Assembly: GCF_009296185.1 (NCBI RefSeq)
Contig: NZ_WBJR01000004.1
Coordinates: 1 to 64,000, forward strand
DNA from: Hydrogenovibrio sp. JE_KL2
Lineage (GTDB): Bacteria > Pseudomonadota > Gammaproteobacteria > Thiomicrospirales > Thiomicrospiraceae
Reading direction: 5' to 3'
Length of the DNA: 64,000 nt
This document shows positions 53,008-62,187 of the stretch, piece after piece; within the stretch, counting starts at the first letter, position 1, and every line of letters begins with the position of its first letter. Made by a program: the position numbers and the translations under genes. The notes beneath the pieces are model-generated. The model made no database searches. It worked only from the letters and a program-made list of their open reading frames with translations, and was not told the DNA's origin.

Positions 53008-54276
53008 TTACTCATAGCCCTGACCGAAAATCAGGGTATCTCTTAAATTGCTAATATCCACTTGGGCTTTAAGTTTGTCGAATAGCCAGTTGGCATCCGT
53101 GACATCACCGAATAACAACGCCCCCACCAGCTTGTTGTTCTGTAATACGAGCTTCCGATAGATTTGCTGAGCTTTATCACGAAAAACGATAATCTCTTTT
53201 TCACTCTCACCATCTTTACTAGCTTGATCGGCAATCCCTTTGAAATCCCCTGCGGAAAACAGGTTAATCCCTGTCACCTTCAACATGGTTGAGGTCCGTG
53301 ATCCTTGGTAGTCTGCCTGACAATCCATCAACACTTGCGCCAGTACTTCCGCCTGCTCGTAAAGTGGTGCCACCAACCCGTAAGTCTCGCCACGGTGCTC
53401 GTTACATTCCCCCAAGGCATAAACATTGCCATTGGACGTTTGTAACTGATCATTCACCAAAATGCCTTTATTCACATCCAAACCGGCTTTGCTTGCCAAT
53501 TCGATGTTTGGGCGAATACCCACCGCCATCACCACCAAATCGGCAGAGATTTGCGTGCCGTCATCAAACTGAACCGCTTCGACTTTGCAATTACCCAAAA
53601 TTGCTACCGTATTGGCACCCATCTTGAAATTCATTGCGGGAATCTCATCATTCCCCGTTTCGAGTTTTGCTCTGAGAAGCTCACCGGCTTCTTCATCCAT
53701 CTGCATGTTCATCAACACCTGACTACGATGCACAACCGTGACCGTCATGCCACGTTTGAGTAGCCCGTAGGCAGCTTCCAATCCCAACAAACCACCACCA
53801 ATCACCACCACATGCTGCTGGGTCTGTGCAACGGAAATCATGGCTTCCACATCACGAATATCGCGAAAGCTGACCACACCCGGCAACTCAGCTCCAGGAA
53901 TCGGCAACATAAAAGGCTTTGACCCGGTGGCAATCACCAACTTGTCGTAAAAATAGGTTTCACCACAAAAGGTGGTCAGCCTTTTTGCACGAATATCTAT
54001 CGCCGAAATTTGTTTACCGATATGGATATGAATGCCATGGGCTTCAAACCAATCTTCATCATGCGTCATGATGTCCGATACGGTTTTTTCACCCGCCAAT
54101 ACCGGTGACAGCATGATGCGGTTATAGCCGCCGACAGGTTCTTCATTGAACACTTCGATTTCGTAGGCAGGTGTTTTAATACCCTCTCTAGAGGTCTCTT
54201 GCTCTAGCTTGAGCAAATGCTCCAGAAAACGCGTTCCCGCCATACCTGCGCCGATTAAAATTAACTTCTGCGTCAT
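53008..54276 (-). CDS. NAD(P)/FAD-dependent reductase, likely NasA electron donor
   Basis: A 422-aa pyridine-nucleotide disulphide oxidoreductase-type flavoprotein. FAD motif LILIGAGMAGTRFLEHLLKL at N-terminus, NAD motif VVIGGGLLGLEAAYGLLKRG, and FAD contact VYALGECNEHRG. It matches the first 400 residues of NirB in plan but lacks iron-sulfur and siroheme domains. In Klebsiella NasC and Bacillus NasB, related flavoproteins feed electrons to assimilatory nitrate reductase. The BFD domain on NasA here would accept them. Role inferred from position between nrt and nirB. Confidence 0.82.
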   Translation of the reverse strand: MTQKLILIGAGMAGTRFLEHLLKLEQETSREGIKTPAYEIEVFNEEPVGGYNRIMLSPVLAGEKTVSDIMTHDEDWFEAHGIHIHIGKQISAIDIRAKRLTTFCGETYFYDKLVIATGSKPFMLPIPGAELPGVVSFRDIRDVEAMISVAQTQQHVVVIGGGLLGLEAAYGLLKRGMTVTVVHRSQVLMNMQMDEEAGELLRAKLETGNDEIPAMNFKMGANTVAILGNCKVEAVQFDDGTQISADLVVMAVGIRPNIELASKAGLDVNKGILVNDQLQTSNGNVYALGECNEHRGETYGLVAPLYEQAEVLAQVLMDCQADYQGSRTSTMLKVTGINLFSAGDFKGIADQASKDGESEKEIIVFRDKAQQIYRKLVLQNNKLVGALLFGDVTDANWLFDKLKAQVDISNLRDTLIFGQGYE

Positions 54277-54307
54277 TTCAACCCCCGGTTAATTCAATAG
54301 GTGAACC

Positions 54308-55102
54308 TTAGTGTTCAACCTTGCGTTGCTTCTCATACAAGAAGCGCAATACTTCCGAACGATAATGGTTATATTGCGGGTCATCCGCCAGCGCTAAGCG
54401 GTCACGAGGATGCTCCAACTCAACATGTAAAATCTCGCCGATGGTGGCTGCCGGCCCGTTGGTCATCATCACGATACGGTCAGACAGCAACACGGCTTCA
54501 TCAACATCATGGGTAATCATGATGACGGTGTTGTTCAAATCCTTCTGGATCTCCATCAACGAATCCTGAAGATGCGCACGGGTCAAAGCATCCAACGCAC
54601 CGAACGGTTCATCCATCAGCATGATTTTCGGTTGCATCGCCAAAGCACGCGCAATCCCCACACGTTGTTTCATCCCACCGGAAATCTCATCCGGGCGTTT
54701 GTGCATGGCGTGATCCATGTGCACCAACTTCAAATTGTGTTCGATCCATTCTTTCTTTTCCGCTGCAGACTTGGTTCTTTTGAATACCTGATCCACCGCC
54801 AACTCAACGTTTTCATACGCCGTTAACCAAGGTAATAACGAATGGTTTTGAAATACTACCGCTCTTTCCGGACCTGGAGAGTTGACTTCTTTACCGTCCA
54901 ACAGCACGCCGCCCTCAGTCGCTTCATACAAACCGGCTACGATATTCAGTACCGTTGATTTACCGCATCCTGAGTGCCCGATAAGGGAAATAAACTCGCC
55001 TTGTTCAATTTTCAGGTTCACATCCTGCAAAGCTCTAAACGGCCCTTTCGGTGTGGGAAACTCGATGCCGACATTGGTGAGTTCTAAGTGAACTTCTGAC
55101 AT
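54308..55102 (-). CDS. nrtD: Nitrate ABC transporter ATP-binding protein
   Basis: A 264-aa ATPase. Walker A LIGHSGCGKSTVLNI, Q-loop FQNHSLLPWL, signature EISGGMKQRVGIARAL, Walker B IMLMDEPFGAL and H-loop MITHDV. Single ATPase of the NrtD/CmpD type without the NrtC sensor fusion. It pairs with the permease and binding protein encoded upstream in the same operon. Confidence 0.93.
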   Translation of the reverse strand: MSEVHLELTNVGIEFPTPKGPFRALQDVNLKIEQGEFISLIGHSGCGKSTVLNIVAGLYEATEGGVLLDGKEVNSPGPERAVVFQNHSLLPWLTAYENVELAVDQVFKRTKSAAEKKEWIEHNLKLVHMDHAMHKRPDEISGGMKQRVGIARALAMQPKIMLMDEPFGALDALTRAHLQDSLMEIQKDLNNTVIMITHDVDEAVLLSDRIVMMTNGPAATIGEILHVELEHPRDRLALADDPQYNHYRSEVLRFLYEKQRKVEH

Positions 55103-55130
55103 ATTTTTCTCCTTTAAACTCTATGGACGC

Positions 55131-56129
55131 TTAACGCAACGCAACCGATTTATCCCAAGACACCGCACGCTGAATCATCAACATACCTCTGTCGAGAATA
55201 AACCCAACAATACCGATGACAATCACCGCCACCATGATGCGTCCTAAAGAGTTGGTGCTCCCGTTTTGGAACTCATCCCATACAAATTTGCCAAGCCCAG
55301 GGTTCTGCGCCAACATTTCCGCGGCAATCAATACCATCCAGGCAATCCCTAATGAAATACGAAGCCCTGTGAACATCATTGGAATCGAGCATGGCAACAC
55401 GATTTTTCGAACATGCGTCCACCAGCTCAGTTGCAACACCTGACTGACGTTTTTCAAATCCTGCGTCACAGTCGCCACACCGGCTGCGGTGTTGATGATG
55501 GTCGGCCATAGACAACATAACAACACGGTAAACATCGAGTTTAAGAAGGCCTTGTCGAACATCGGATCGTTGGAGGTATAGACAGCGGAAACCACCATCG
55601 TCACCAAAGGTAACCATGCGAGAGGTGAAACAGGCTTGAAAATCTGAATCAACGGATTCATCGCCGAATAAGCGTTAGAACTCAGCCCGATGATGATACC
55701 GATAGGAATCGCAATCAAAGATGCCAAGATGAAACCGCTCATCACCGTAATCAAACTACGACCGATTTGATCAAAAAATGTTGGTGGACCGACATAATCA
55801 CGGATGCGAACTTTCGCATCTGGATTCTTTTCCAGACGTTTGGCATTGCGTTCTTCTTGTCGCTGATAAAACGCTTTTTCTTTTTGCGCCTCAGCTTTTG
55901 CCTCGTCTTCCAACGCGACAAATTGTTGATAGGTTTGAACAGGTCCTGGGAACTGTCCTAATGAGGTGTGAATGTGGGAAGAGGCACCCTGCCAAAGCAG
56001 AAGGAAAACTAATATCCCGGCAAGCGGCAACCCGATGCTACGAATCATCGTGTTGATCTGACCTCTGCGGTCCTCTCCGATAATGAGCTTGTATAGCGGC
56101 TCAATAAAAGACCATTTAAGTGGATTCAT
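55131..56129 (-). CDS. nrtB: Nitrate ABC transporter permease
   Basis: About 332 aa with six or so membrane spans, one near the N-terminus (IGLPLAGILVFLLLWQG). A charged loop of ~50 residues follows (EAKAEAQKEKAFYQRQEE). The C-terminal BPD-type permease domain contains the EAA-like loop LRISLGIAWMVLIAAEML. The start at ATG 56129 is preferred over 56135 because AGGTGA then sits six bases upstream. 172 bases separate it from nrtA with no obvious gene. Confidence 0.9.
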   Translation of the reverse strand: MNPLKWSFIEPLYKLIIGEDRRGQINTMIRSIGLPLAGILVFLLLWQGASSHIHTSLGQFPGPVQTYQQFVALEDEAKAEAQKEKAFYQRQEERNAKRLEKNPDAKVRIRDYVGPPTFFDQIGRSLITVMSGFILASLIAIPIGIIIGLSSNAYSAMNPLIQIFKPVSPLAWLPLVTMVVSAVYTSNDPMFDKAFLNSMFTVLLCCLWPTIINTAAGVATVTQDLKNVSQVLQLSWWTHVRKIVLPCSIPMMFTGLRISLGIAWMVLIAAEMLAQNPGLGKFVWDEFQNGSTNSLGRIMVAVIVIGIVGFILDRGMLMIQRAVSWDKSVALR

Positions 56130-56307
56130 AAGCATTCACCTTTGAATAAAAAGGACATTGACCGGTTCTTCGCGTTACGAGAGGTTAGCCGACAGTAGTA
56201 GCAATTAATCGGATCACCCAATCGATAAGGAAGCGAATGGCGTCTTCGCAACGCTCCCAGTCAATGTCAAAGTTGTTGTTAAAGTTAGTGTTATTAAGTT
56301 ATTACGA

Positions 56308-57729
56308 TTACGGTTGTTGCTTGTCTTTCAAACCGATTTTCAAGCTATCGATGTAGGCATTCGGTTTTTTCGCATCGTATGGGATGTGATCCATGAAATC
56401 GTCACGCACACCTCGGTAACCATCGGTTGTGAAAACCGCTGGATCGAAGTCAGACTTCTTCATTTCACCGTCAGCAATCAAAGACTCAACCGCTTTCTTG
56501 TAGATGTCAGGACGATAGACTTTTTTCGCCATGTCCTGATACCAGCTATCTGGTTTATAGGTCGGAATCTGTCCCCAACGACGCATTTGCGTCATGTACC
56601 AGATGGCATCCGAATAATAAGGATAGGTTGCGTTATAACGAAAGAACACGTTGAAATCCGGCTCTGAACGCTTATCCCCTTTTTCATACTCGAAAGTGCC
56701 GGTCATCGAGTTGGCAATAACCTTGTAATCCGCACCGACATAGTTCGGTTGAGATAGGATTTTCACCGCCGCAGGACGATTCTTGTTGTTCTGTTCATCC
56801 AACCAGTAAGCTGCACGAATCATTGCCTTCACGATACGGATGGTGGTGTTTGGATACTTTTCATAGAAGTCTTCTCTCAAACCGAAGACTTTTTCCGGGT
56901 TGTTGGTTTCGATGGAGTTATCGGAAATCACCGGCACCCCAATGCCTTTGAATACGGCTTGCTGGTTCCAAGGTTCACCCACACAGTAACCTTCAATGGT
57001 TCCGGCTTCCATGGTGGCTGGCATTTGAGGGGGTGGCGTAACCGATAGCAAAACATCCGCCCCGATGGTGCCCGAAGTATCACCTTTTTGTGGCGCATAC
57101 AAACCTGGGTTTAAACCACCGGCTGCCAACCAATAACGCAACTCATAGTTATGCGTCGAGACCGGGAATACCATCCCCATCTTGAATGGTTTACCTGCGT
57201 CTTTATAGGATTTCACCACTGGCTTCAAGGCGGCGGCACTGATTGGATGAACTGGCTTACCGTCTTTCATTGGCACATACTTTTTCATCGCTGCCCAGGT
57301 TTTGTTGGAAACCGTAATCGCGTTTCCGTTCAAATCCATTGAGAGAGGCGTGATGATATGAGCTTTGGTTCCGTAACCGATAGTTGCAGCGATTGGTTGA
57401 CCCGCCAACATATGCGCACCGTCCAACTCACCGTCAATCACGCGGTCCAACAATACTTTCCAGTTAGCTTGCGCTTCCAAGTTGACATAAAGCCCTTCAT
57501 CTTCAAAGTAGCCTTTTTCATAAGCGATCGCCAAAGGCGCCATATCTGTCAGTTTGATAAATCCGAATTTCAAATCTTCTTTTTCCGGTGCGCCCAACTT
57601 ATCCGCAGCATAAGAAAGCGGTGAGTAGGCAACTCCTGACAAAGACATTGCCGTTGCTACGGCAAGCGTTGTTCTCTTCAAAAAATTTCTGCGACTCAAC
57701 TTTTTCGATGTCATGTTCATTTTTGTCAT
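56308..57729 (-). CDS. nrtA: Nitrate-binding ABC transporter protein
   Basis: About 473 aa, periplasmic. TAT signal with SRRNFLKRTTLAVATAM and hydrophobic core ending at YAA; NrtA of cyanobacteria is likewise TAT-exported. FGFIKLTDMAPLAIAYEKGY is the NrtA/CmpA start of the mature domain, and YCVGEPWNQQAV is a conserved ligand-pocket segment also seen in NasS. ATG at 57729 is preferred to 57735: AAGGA then lies 7 bases upstream. A NasT-type leader precedes it. Confidence 0.95.
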   Translation of the reverse strand: MTKMNMTSKKLSRRNFLKRTTLAVATAMSLSGVAYSPLSYAADKLGAPEKEDLKFGFIKLTDMAPLAIAYEKGYFEDEGLYVNLEAQANWKVLLDRVIDGELDGAHMLAGQPIAATIGYGTKAHIITPLSMDLNGNAITVSNKTWAAMKKYVPMKDGKPVHPISAAALKPVVKSYKDAGKPFKMGMVFPVSTHNYELRYWLAAGGLNPGLYAPQKGDTSGTIGADVLLSVTPPPQMPATMEAGTIEGYCVGEPWNQQAVFKGIGVPVISDNSIETNNPEKVFGLREDFYEKYPNTTIRIVKAMIRAAYWLDEQNNKNRPAAVKILSQPNYVGADYKVIANSMTGTFEYEKGDKRSEPDFNVFFRYNATYPYYSDAIWYMTQMRRWGQIPTYKPDSWYQDMAKKVYRPDIYKKAVESLIADGEMKKSDFDPAVFTTDGYRGVRDDFMDHIPYDAKKPNAYIDSLKIGLKDKQQP

Positions 57730-57844
57730 TTCCATTTCCTTTAGGGTTGTTCCACATGTCTTGCCTGATTCGCCTATAAGACGCCGCTGTCTTACGCTCG
57801 TCCGTTTTCATTAATTCAGAGCATTCAAACCATGAAAAAAAACC

Positions 57845-57907
57845 AAAAAAAAACGCCCACAGAATCCGTCAATGTTCCATAACGAGATTCTGTGAGCGTC
57901 TATACTC
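57845..57907 (-). ncRNA. NasT-type antiterminator leader of nrtA operon
   Basis: Minus strand GAGT-ATAGAC-GCTC (57894-57907), a stem with hexaloop having A1 and G4 as in known ANTAR targets. The 3' arm overlaps the 5' arm of an intrinsic terminator (ACGCTCACAGAATC with GATTCTGTGGGCGT, one G-U) followed by nine T. NasT binding would favour the small hairpin and let transcription proceed to nrtA-nirD. Confidence 0.85.
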
Positions 57908-57930
57908 TAAATTAATTTTGATTCTTAATT

Positions 57931-57948
57931 AGAAAGCTTCAAGCCAAA
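57931..57948 (-). promoter_or_regulatory. Sigma-54-like promoter of nrtA operon
   Basis: Minus strand TTTGG-CTTGAAGCTT-TCT, with GG and C at sigma-54 spacing. The -12 element has TC in place of GC, as in three of the five sister promoters. Confidence 0.4.
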
Positions 57949-58032
57949 CTAAAATATTCACAACATTTACAACAACTTAACCAAAATTAACGCTAACATC
58001 CTGTGTGAATTTACTCCCCATATTTCAGCAAT

Positions 58033-58054
58033 TGCACCTAAACATGCACCAAAA
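58033..58054 (-). promoter_or_regulatory. NtrC-like box upstream of nrtA
   Basis: Minus strand TTTTGGTGCA (58045-58054) followed by a second GGTGCA 12 bases on (58033-58038). It is 100 bases upstream of the -24 GG. The same TTTTGGTGCA occurs upstream of three sister leaders. Confidence 0.5.
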
Positions 58055-58103
58055 TAAATCATGTCTATCGAGAGAAATAAGCGATGTTGATGCTGAGTCG
58101 ATA

Positions 58104-59831
58104 CTACTTAATCAACAAATACAGCGTTGATAAAAAGAGCACAAACGAAACCCCTTTCCAAAAAAGGACAGGGTTACGTTCCATTAAAGGTGCTCGCGTT
58201 TTGTTTAAAAATGCCAGGTTGGGGTGTCGTAAATCGAAGATGAATTCCGATATTTCACGGTATCTTTTCAATGGGTCTGGTTGTAGTGCTTTGCGCAAAG
58301 CTTCATCTATCCAAACAGGGGTATCACGATCTTCTTCCAGCACGGAACGATAGCTCAGTTTTCGCTGGTCAGCTCGAGTACGAATCTTCGCAACCTGCGT
58401 ACCATAAGGCAAGCGCCCTGAAAGCAATTGATAAGCAATAACCGCCAGAGAAAATTGATCGGACCTTGTAGACCCCGTTTCACCAACAAAATATTCCGGC
58501 GCAGTGTATTGTGCAGTACCCAACAAATCTGGCTGATTCAAAGGGTTGGCAATTTCCGTTAGACCTGCGACACGTGTCGAACCAAAGTCGATGATTTTCA
58601 CCGTACCACTTTGGTCAATCATGATGTTGTTGGGGCGAATATCCTGATGCAGCATTTCCAAACGATGAAATGCCCGCAATCCCTTAGCGATTTGTTCGAT
58701 GATTTTGCGCACCGTTTCGACATCCGGCTTAGGGTTGTCCAACATCCACTGAGCAAGCGTTTGCCCTTCGATATACTCGGTGGTGATATAAAGGTAATGT
58801 CGTTTGCGGCTTTGAACACTGGGCTTTAAGACATTTGCATGGTCAATACGCCGCGCAATCCACTCTTCCAGCAAAAAACGTTGCAAGTAAGCGGCATCTT
58901 CACGCAAATCTATCGACGGGACTTTTAACACGACCTGTTGCTGAGTTTCCAAGTCTCGCGCCAGGTAAACATGGCTACGGCTGCTGTTATGAATATCGCG
59001 GAGGATTTCATAGCCGTCAAACTGCATTCTCGCTTCCAACCTTGGCGGAAACGGCAATGCCGTCATTTGCTGGTAGACTTCGCTCTCATCATAGTCCGGC
59101 AAGGTTTCTACTCGAAGCAGTTGCACCGTGAGATTGTCGTCACTGCCCTGATGGTAGGCTTCGTCTGCGATGGCTTTTGCGGCTATATCCAAGTCGGCGA
59201 CATATTGTCGAATCAACTCGACCATCTTGGTTTCATTCACAAATTCGTAAATGCCGTCTGTCGCCAGCACAAAGACATCTCCAATATCCAAGCGATGGGT
59301 TTGATAATCGACTTCCAACTGGTCGTTCACACCCAATGCACGGCTGAGAAAACTTTCTTCTTTTGACAACCAAGTGCGATGGTCTTCGGTCAGTTGTTCG
59401 AGGCGGTTTTGTGATGCAGCAATGCGATAGATGCGGCTGTCTCCGGCATGAAAGAGATGAGCGGTCGTTGATTTGAGCACCACACTGCTGAAGGTGCAGA
59501 CATAACCTTTATCTTTGTTGTAACGATATTGGCTACGGCGGGTTTGTGCAAACAGCCAGGAGTTGACCGCCAGCAAGACACTTTGCGCTGAGGTTTTCAC
59601 ACTCCAAGCTTCAGACGTACTGAAGTAATCGGTTAAAAATCCTTTAACAGCGGTCTCGCTCGCAACCTGGCTCACTTGACTGCTACTGATACCATCTGCC
59701 AAGGCAATGGCAATACCTTTGGAACTTAATAAGGGTTCTTCAGGAATCAAACTTCCATAAAAATCCTGATTAAGTGCCTTCCGACCTTTGTCAGAATATT
59801 GTCCGATAGAAACGTTTAGTTGCTTTGTCAT
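58104..59831 (-). CDS. PP2C phosphatase-serine/threonine kinase fusion with C-terminal TM
   Basis: A 575-aa bifunctional protein. Residues ~1-240 are a PP2C-type phosphatase (IALADGISSSQVSQVASETA with metal-binding Asp-Gly; VLATDGIYEF). Residues ~270-535 are a Hanks-type kinase: VVLKVPS Lys, HQDIRPNNIMI catalytic loop and IIDFGSTR metal loop. The glycine loop (LRDIHNSSRSHVYLA) is poor. The C-terminus FWKGVSFVLFLSTLYLLI is a single membrane span. A kinase gene also sits in the Pseudomonas nas locus, so it is likely part of the module, possibly acting on the FNT channel or nitrate transport. It follows FNT by 55 bases on the same transcript. Confidence 0.87.
   Translation of the reverse strand: MTKQLNVSIGQYSDKGRKALNQDFYGSLIPEEPLLSSKGIAIALADGISSSQVSQVASETAVKGFLTDYFSTSEAWSVKTSAQSVLLAVNSWLFAQTRRSQYRYNKDKGYVCTFSSVVLKSTTAHLFHAGDSRIYRIAASQNRLEQLTEDHRTWLSKEESFLSRALGVNDQLEVDYQTHRLDIGDVFVLATDGIYEFVNETKMVELIRQYVADLDIAAKAIADEAYHQGSDDNLTVQLLRVETLPDYDESEVYQQMTALPFPPRLEARMQFDGYEILRDIHNSSRSHVYLARDLETQQQVVLKVPSIDLREDAAYLQRFLLEEWIARRIDHANVLKPSVQSRKRHYLYITTEYIEGQTLAQWMLDNPKPDVETVRKIIEQIAKGLRAFHRLEMLHQDIRPNNIMIDQSGTVKIIDFGSTRVAGLTEIANPLNQPDLLGTAQYTAPEYFVGETGSTRSDQFSLAVIAYQLLSGRLPYGTQVAKIRTRADQRKLSYRSVLEEDRDTPVWIDEALRKALQPDPLKRYREISEFIFDLRHPNLAFLNKTRAPLMERNPVLFWKGVSFVLFLSTLYLLIK
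58207..58224 (+). repeat. 19-bp interspersed motif, copy 12 (partial)
   Basis: AAAAATGCCAGGTTGGGG: the core TGCCAGGTTGGGG is perfect but the TC of the left part is altered. Inside the PP2C-kinase gene, encoding PNLAF on the minus strand. Confidence 0.75.
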
Positions 59832-59886
59832 ACAAAAAGTAAGACCGCCCCTGTATGGGAGCGGCCATCCCGTCGCGTTAAAACGC

Positions 59887-60699
59887 TTAGCCTAGCTTAC
59901 GCTCAGGGCTTGTTTTAACGTGTGTGTAGTACAAAGGTAGACCAACAAACAAGAAACCACCTACCAAGTTACCCAGTGCCGTTGGCAATTCGTTCCATAG
60001 TAGGTAATCAGTCACAGTGAACCCGCCACCCATAATCATTGAGAATGGGAACAAGAACATGTTTACGATTGAGTGCTCAAAGCCCATGAAAAAGAACAGC
60101 ATGATAGGCATCCACATCGCAATGATCTTACTGGTTGCAGAAGTTGAAATCATCGCTGCGACAACCCCCATTGAAACCATCCAGTTACATAGCATGCCGC
60201 GCATGAAGATAGTCAACCAACCTTCAAGCCCATGCTCTTTGTAACCCAAGGTTCTGGCTTCACCGATATGTCCAACTTTTTGTCCAATCACACCTGGGTC
60301 AACGGAATAACCAAAAGTCAGTACAAACGACATGATAAATGCCACCGTCAACGCGCCCCCTAAGTTACCAAGAAAAACCAATCCCCAGTTGCGCAACAGT
60401 TGCGTCATGTCCGCCCCCGGACGTTTGTCGATAACCGCAAGCGGTACCAACATGAATACCCCTGTCAACAGGTCGAACTTCATCAGATAGAGCATGATGA
60501 AGCCCACCGGGAACAACAGCGCACCGATTAACGGCGAACCTGTTTTGGTGGCAACGGTAATGGCGAACATCGCCGCCAATGCCAAAATCGCACCCGCCAT
60601 AAACGCACGGATCAATGTATCTTTTGTGGACATGAAAATCTTTGACTCACCGGAATCAACCATTTTTGTCACAAATTCACTCGGTTCTAAGTAAGACAT
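59887..60699 (-). CDS. nirC: Formate/nitrite-family transporter (FNT channel)
   Basis: A 270-aa membrane channel with six hydrophobic segments. NWGLVFLGNLGGALTVAFIM and GMLCNWMVSMGVVAAMIS contain the conserved FNT asparagine-rich pore motifs. FMGFEHSIVNMFLFPFSMI holds the FEHxxxNM pore His. NirC (nitrite) is preferred to FocA by the nas setting; nitrate or nitrite passage cannot be told from sequence. It has its own NasT-type leader. Confidence 0.9.
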   Translation of the reverse strand: MSYLEPSEFVTKMVDSGESKIFMSTKDTLIRAFMAGAILALAAMFAITVATKTGSPLIGALLFPVGFIMLYLMKFDLLTGVFMLVPLAVIDKRPGADMTQLLRNWGLVFLGNLGGALTVAFIMSFVLTFGYSVDPGVIGQKVGHIGEARTLGYKEHGLEGWLTIFMRGMLCNWMVSMGVVAAMISTSATSKIIAMWMPIMLFFFMGFEHSIVNMFLFPFSMIMGGGFTVTDYLLWNELPTALGNLVGGFLFVGLPLYYTHVKTSPERKLG

Positions 60700-60822
60700 A
60701 GAGAACTCCTCAATAAAACTATGTAATCATGAAATACACCTCAGTCTGTTGGTGTTAACGTCCTTGCTTTGCCCCAACATAACTAGAGAACCAGTTCGAG
60801 TGATGGATGTTCTAAAAAATCC

Positions 60823-60884
60823 AAAAAAAAACGCCCACAGAATCACCGCGGAAAACCCGAGGCGTTCTGTGAGCGTCTACACTC
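60823..60884 (-). ncRNA. NasT-type antiterminator leader of nirC-kinase unit
   Basis: Minus strand GAGT-GTAGAC-GCTC (60871-60884), hexaloop with G4 (position 1 is G). The overlapping terminator pairs ACGCTCACAGAA with TTCTGTGGGCGT and is followed by nine T (A-run 60823-60831). Nearly identical in stem sequence to the nrtA leader. Confidence 0.8.
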
Positions 60885-60905
60885 TAAACTAATTTCAAAG
60901 TATTA

Positions 60906-60922
60906 AGAAACTATTAAGCCAA
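60906..60922 (-). promoter_or_regulatory. Sigma-54-like promoter of nirC unit
   Basis: Minus strand TTGG-CTTAATAGTT-TCT, aligning with the nrtA element (TTTGGCTTGA...TTTCT). Confidence 0.4.
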
Positions 60923-60966
60923 TGGAAATTTAGCTATACATTTCATCTACTTAGTACTTTTCCACC

Positions 60967-60985
60967 CCCCAACCTGGTAGATTTT
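60967..60985 (-). repeat. 19-bp interspersed motif, copy 13
   Basis: Minus strand AAAATCTACCAGGTTGGGG, exact A variant, 26 bases past the nasS stop. Confidence 0.92.
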
Positions 60986-61010
60986 GTGCGCTTTAGGCGA
61001 GCAAAGACTT

Positions 61011-62171
61011 TCAGTTCTGCACCAAAATAAAACGGTCTTCGCCAATCTCAACGCCATCCAGCAGCCAAGGTTCGGCATGCACCCCTTCTGCTTTGCGATT
61101 CACCGAAGGCAACGCCACGCCTAGCTTGGAGACCACCGAACGATAGACATCCGTGAGGTACACTTCTTCTGCCATAGCTTGAATATCCACCTCTTCGGGA
61201 ATCTGATGCCAACGCTTCATCTGGGTCAGTATCCACTCGGCATGCGACTGCCAAGGAAAGTTGGCGAGATGTTTAAAAGGGGAAAAGAAATTCGGAATAT
61301 TGCGGCAGGTCGAGCAACTTGGGTTACACACTTCACCGTAAAACGCATTTTTGATGGACTCTCTCGGCGCACCAACATATTGTGGTGATGACAGATAATC
61401 ACTCAAGGTTTCGCGATTCTCGACCTGATCCAACCACTCGCTGGCGCGATACAAAGCGCGGATAATCTTTTCATGAGTTTCGGCATTTTGCTCTGCCCAG
61501 TCTTTACGAACACCCAGCACTTTGTCTGGCGCGTTGTTCCAAATCTCATAACCGGTAATCAGGGTCACACCTACTTTACGCTTTACGGCATGCGTGTTCC
61601 AAGGCTCGCCGACACAGTAGGCATCTATCAGATTCTCTTCCAACGCTTGCACCATGCTTGGTGGTGGCACTACGGTAAGATGAACATCTTTATCGGCATC
61701 AATGCCGCCTTCCGCAAGCCAATATCGCAACAGATATTGATGCATGGAAAACGGAAACACCACCGCAAAACGCAGTTTTGGCAATCCTTTCTCCGCTCTG
61801 GCATTAATCACCTTTTTCAAAACACAAGCGCTCTTCTCAGGCTTCAAGACCAGTTGAGATTCATATTCACTCATTTCATCATAGAGCGCATTGGAAACAC
61901 TGATGGCGTTACCATTCACCGCAAAAGAATAGGCTGTTACCAACGGACGTTTGATGCCGCCCAACCCAAGCGTGGAAGACATGAGCATGGGGGCCAACAT
62001 GTGCGCGGCATCGTACTCGCCAAACACCAGCTTGTCACGGATGTTCGACCAGGACACTTCCCGCTGTAGTTCAACGTTCAAGCCCTGTTCTTCAAAAAAA
62101 CCTTGTTCCTTGGCAACAATCAATGAGGCACAATCATTCAGTGGTATAAATCCGATCTTTATCTTATCCAT
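61011..62171 (-). CDS. nasS: Nitrate/nitrite sensor protein NasS
   Basis: A 386-aa cytoplasmic NrtA/CmpA-like periplasmic-fold protein with no signal peptide (starts MDKIKIGFIPLNDCASLIVA). It shares AYCVGEPWNTHAVKRKVG with NrtA. In Azotobacter and Paracoccus NasS binds NasT and holds it inactive until nitrate or nitrite binds. The 16-base gap to nasT shows cotranscription. The last codons overlap the NtrC-like box that would serve the downstream nirC unit (FILVQN at the C-terminus contains TTTTGGTGCA). Confidence 0.93.
   Translation of the reverse strand: MDKIKIGFIPLNDCASLIVAKEQGFFEEQGLNVELQREVSWSNIRDKLVFGEYDAAHMLAPMLMSSTLGLGGIKRPLVTAYSFAVNGNAISVSNALYDEMSEYESQLVLKPEKSACVLKKVINARAEKGLPKLRFAVVFPFSMHQYLLRYWLAEGGIDADKDVHLTVVPPPSMVQALEENLIDAYCVGEPWNTHAVKRKVGVTLITGYEIWNNAPDKVLGVRKDWAEQNAETHEKIIRALYRASEWLDQVENRETLSDYLSSPQYVGAPRESIKNAFYGEVCNPSCSTCRNIPNFFSPFKHLANFPWQSHAEWILTQMKRWHQIPEEVDIQAMAEEVYLTDVYRSVVSKLGVALPSVNRKAEGVHAEPWLLDGVEIGEDRFILVQN
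61018..61027 (-). promoter_or_regulatory. NtrC-like box upstream of nirC, inside the nasS 3' end
   Basis: Minus strand TTTTGGTGCA, 98 bases upstream of the nirC -24 element. It encodes ILVQ, so it lies within coding sequence. Confidence 0.45.
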
Positions 62172-62187
62172 TCTTCTTCCTCATTCC

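Noticed and set aside
59844-59865. CCGC/GCGG stem between nirC and the kinase as a terminator
   Set aside because: Short imperfect stem with no T-run; the genes are close and likely cotranscribed.
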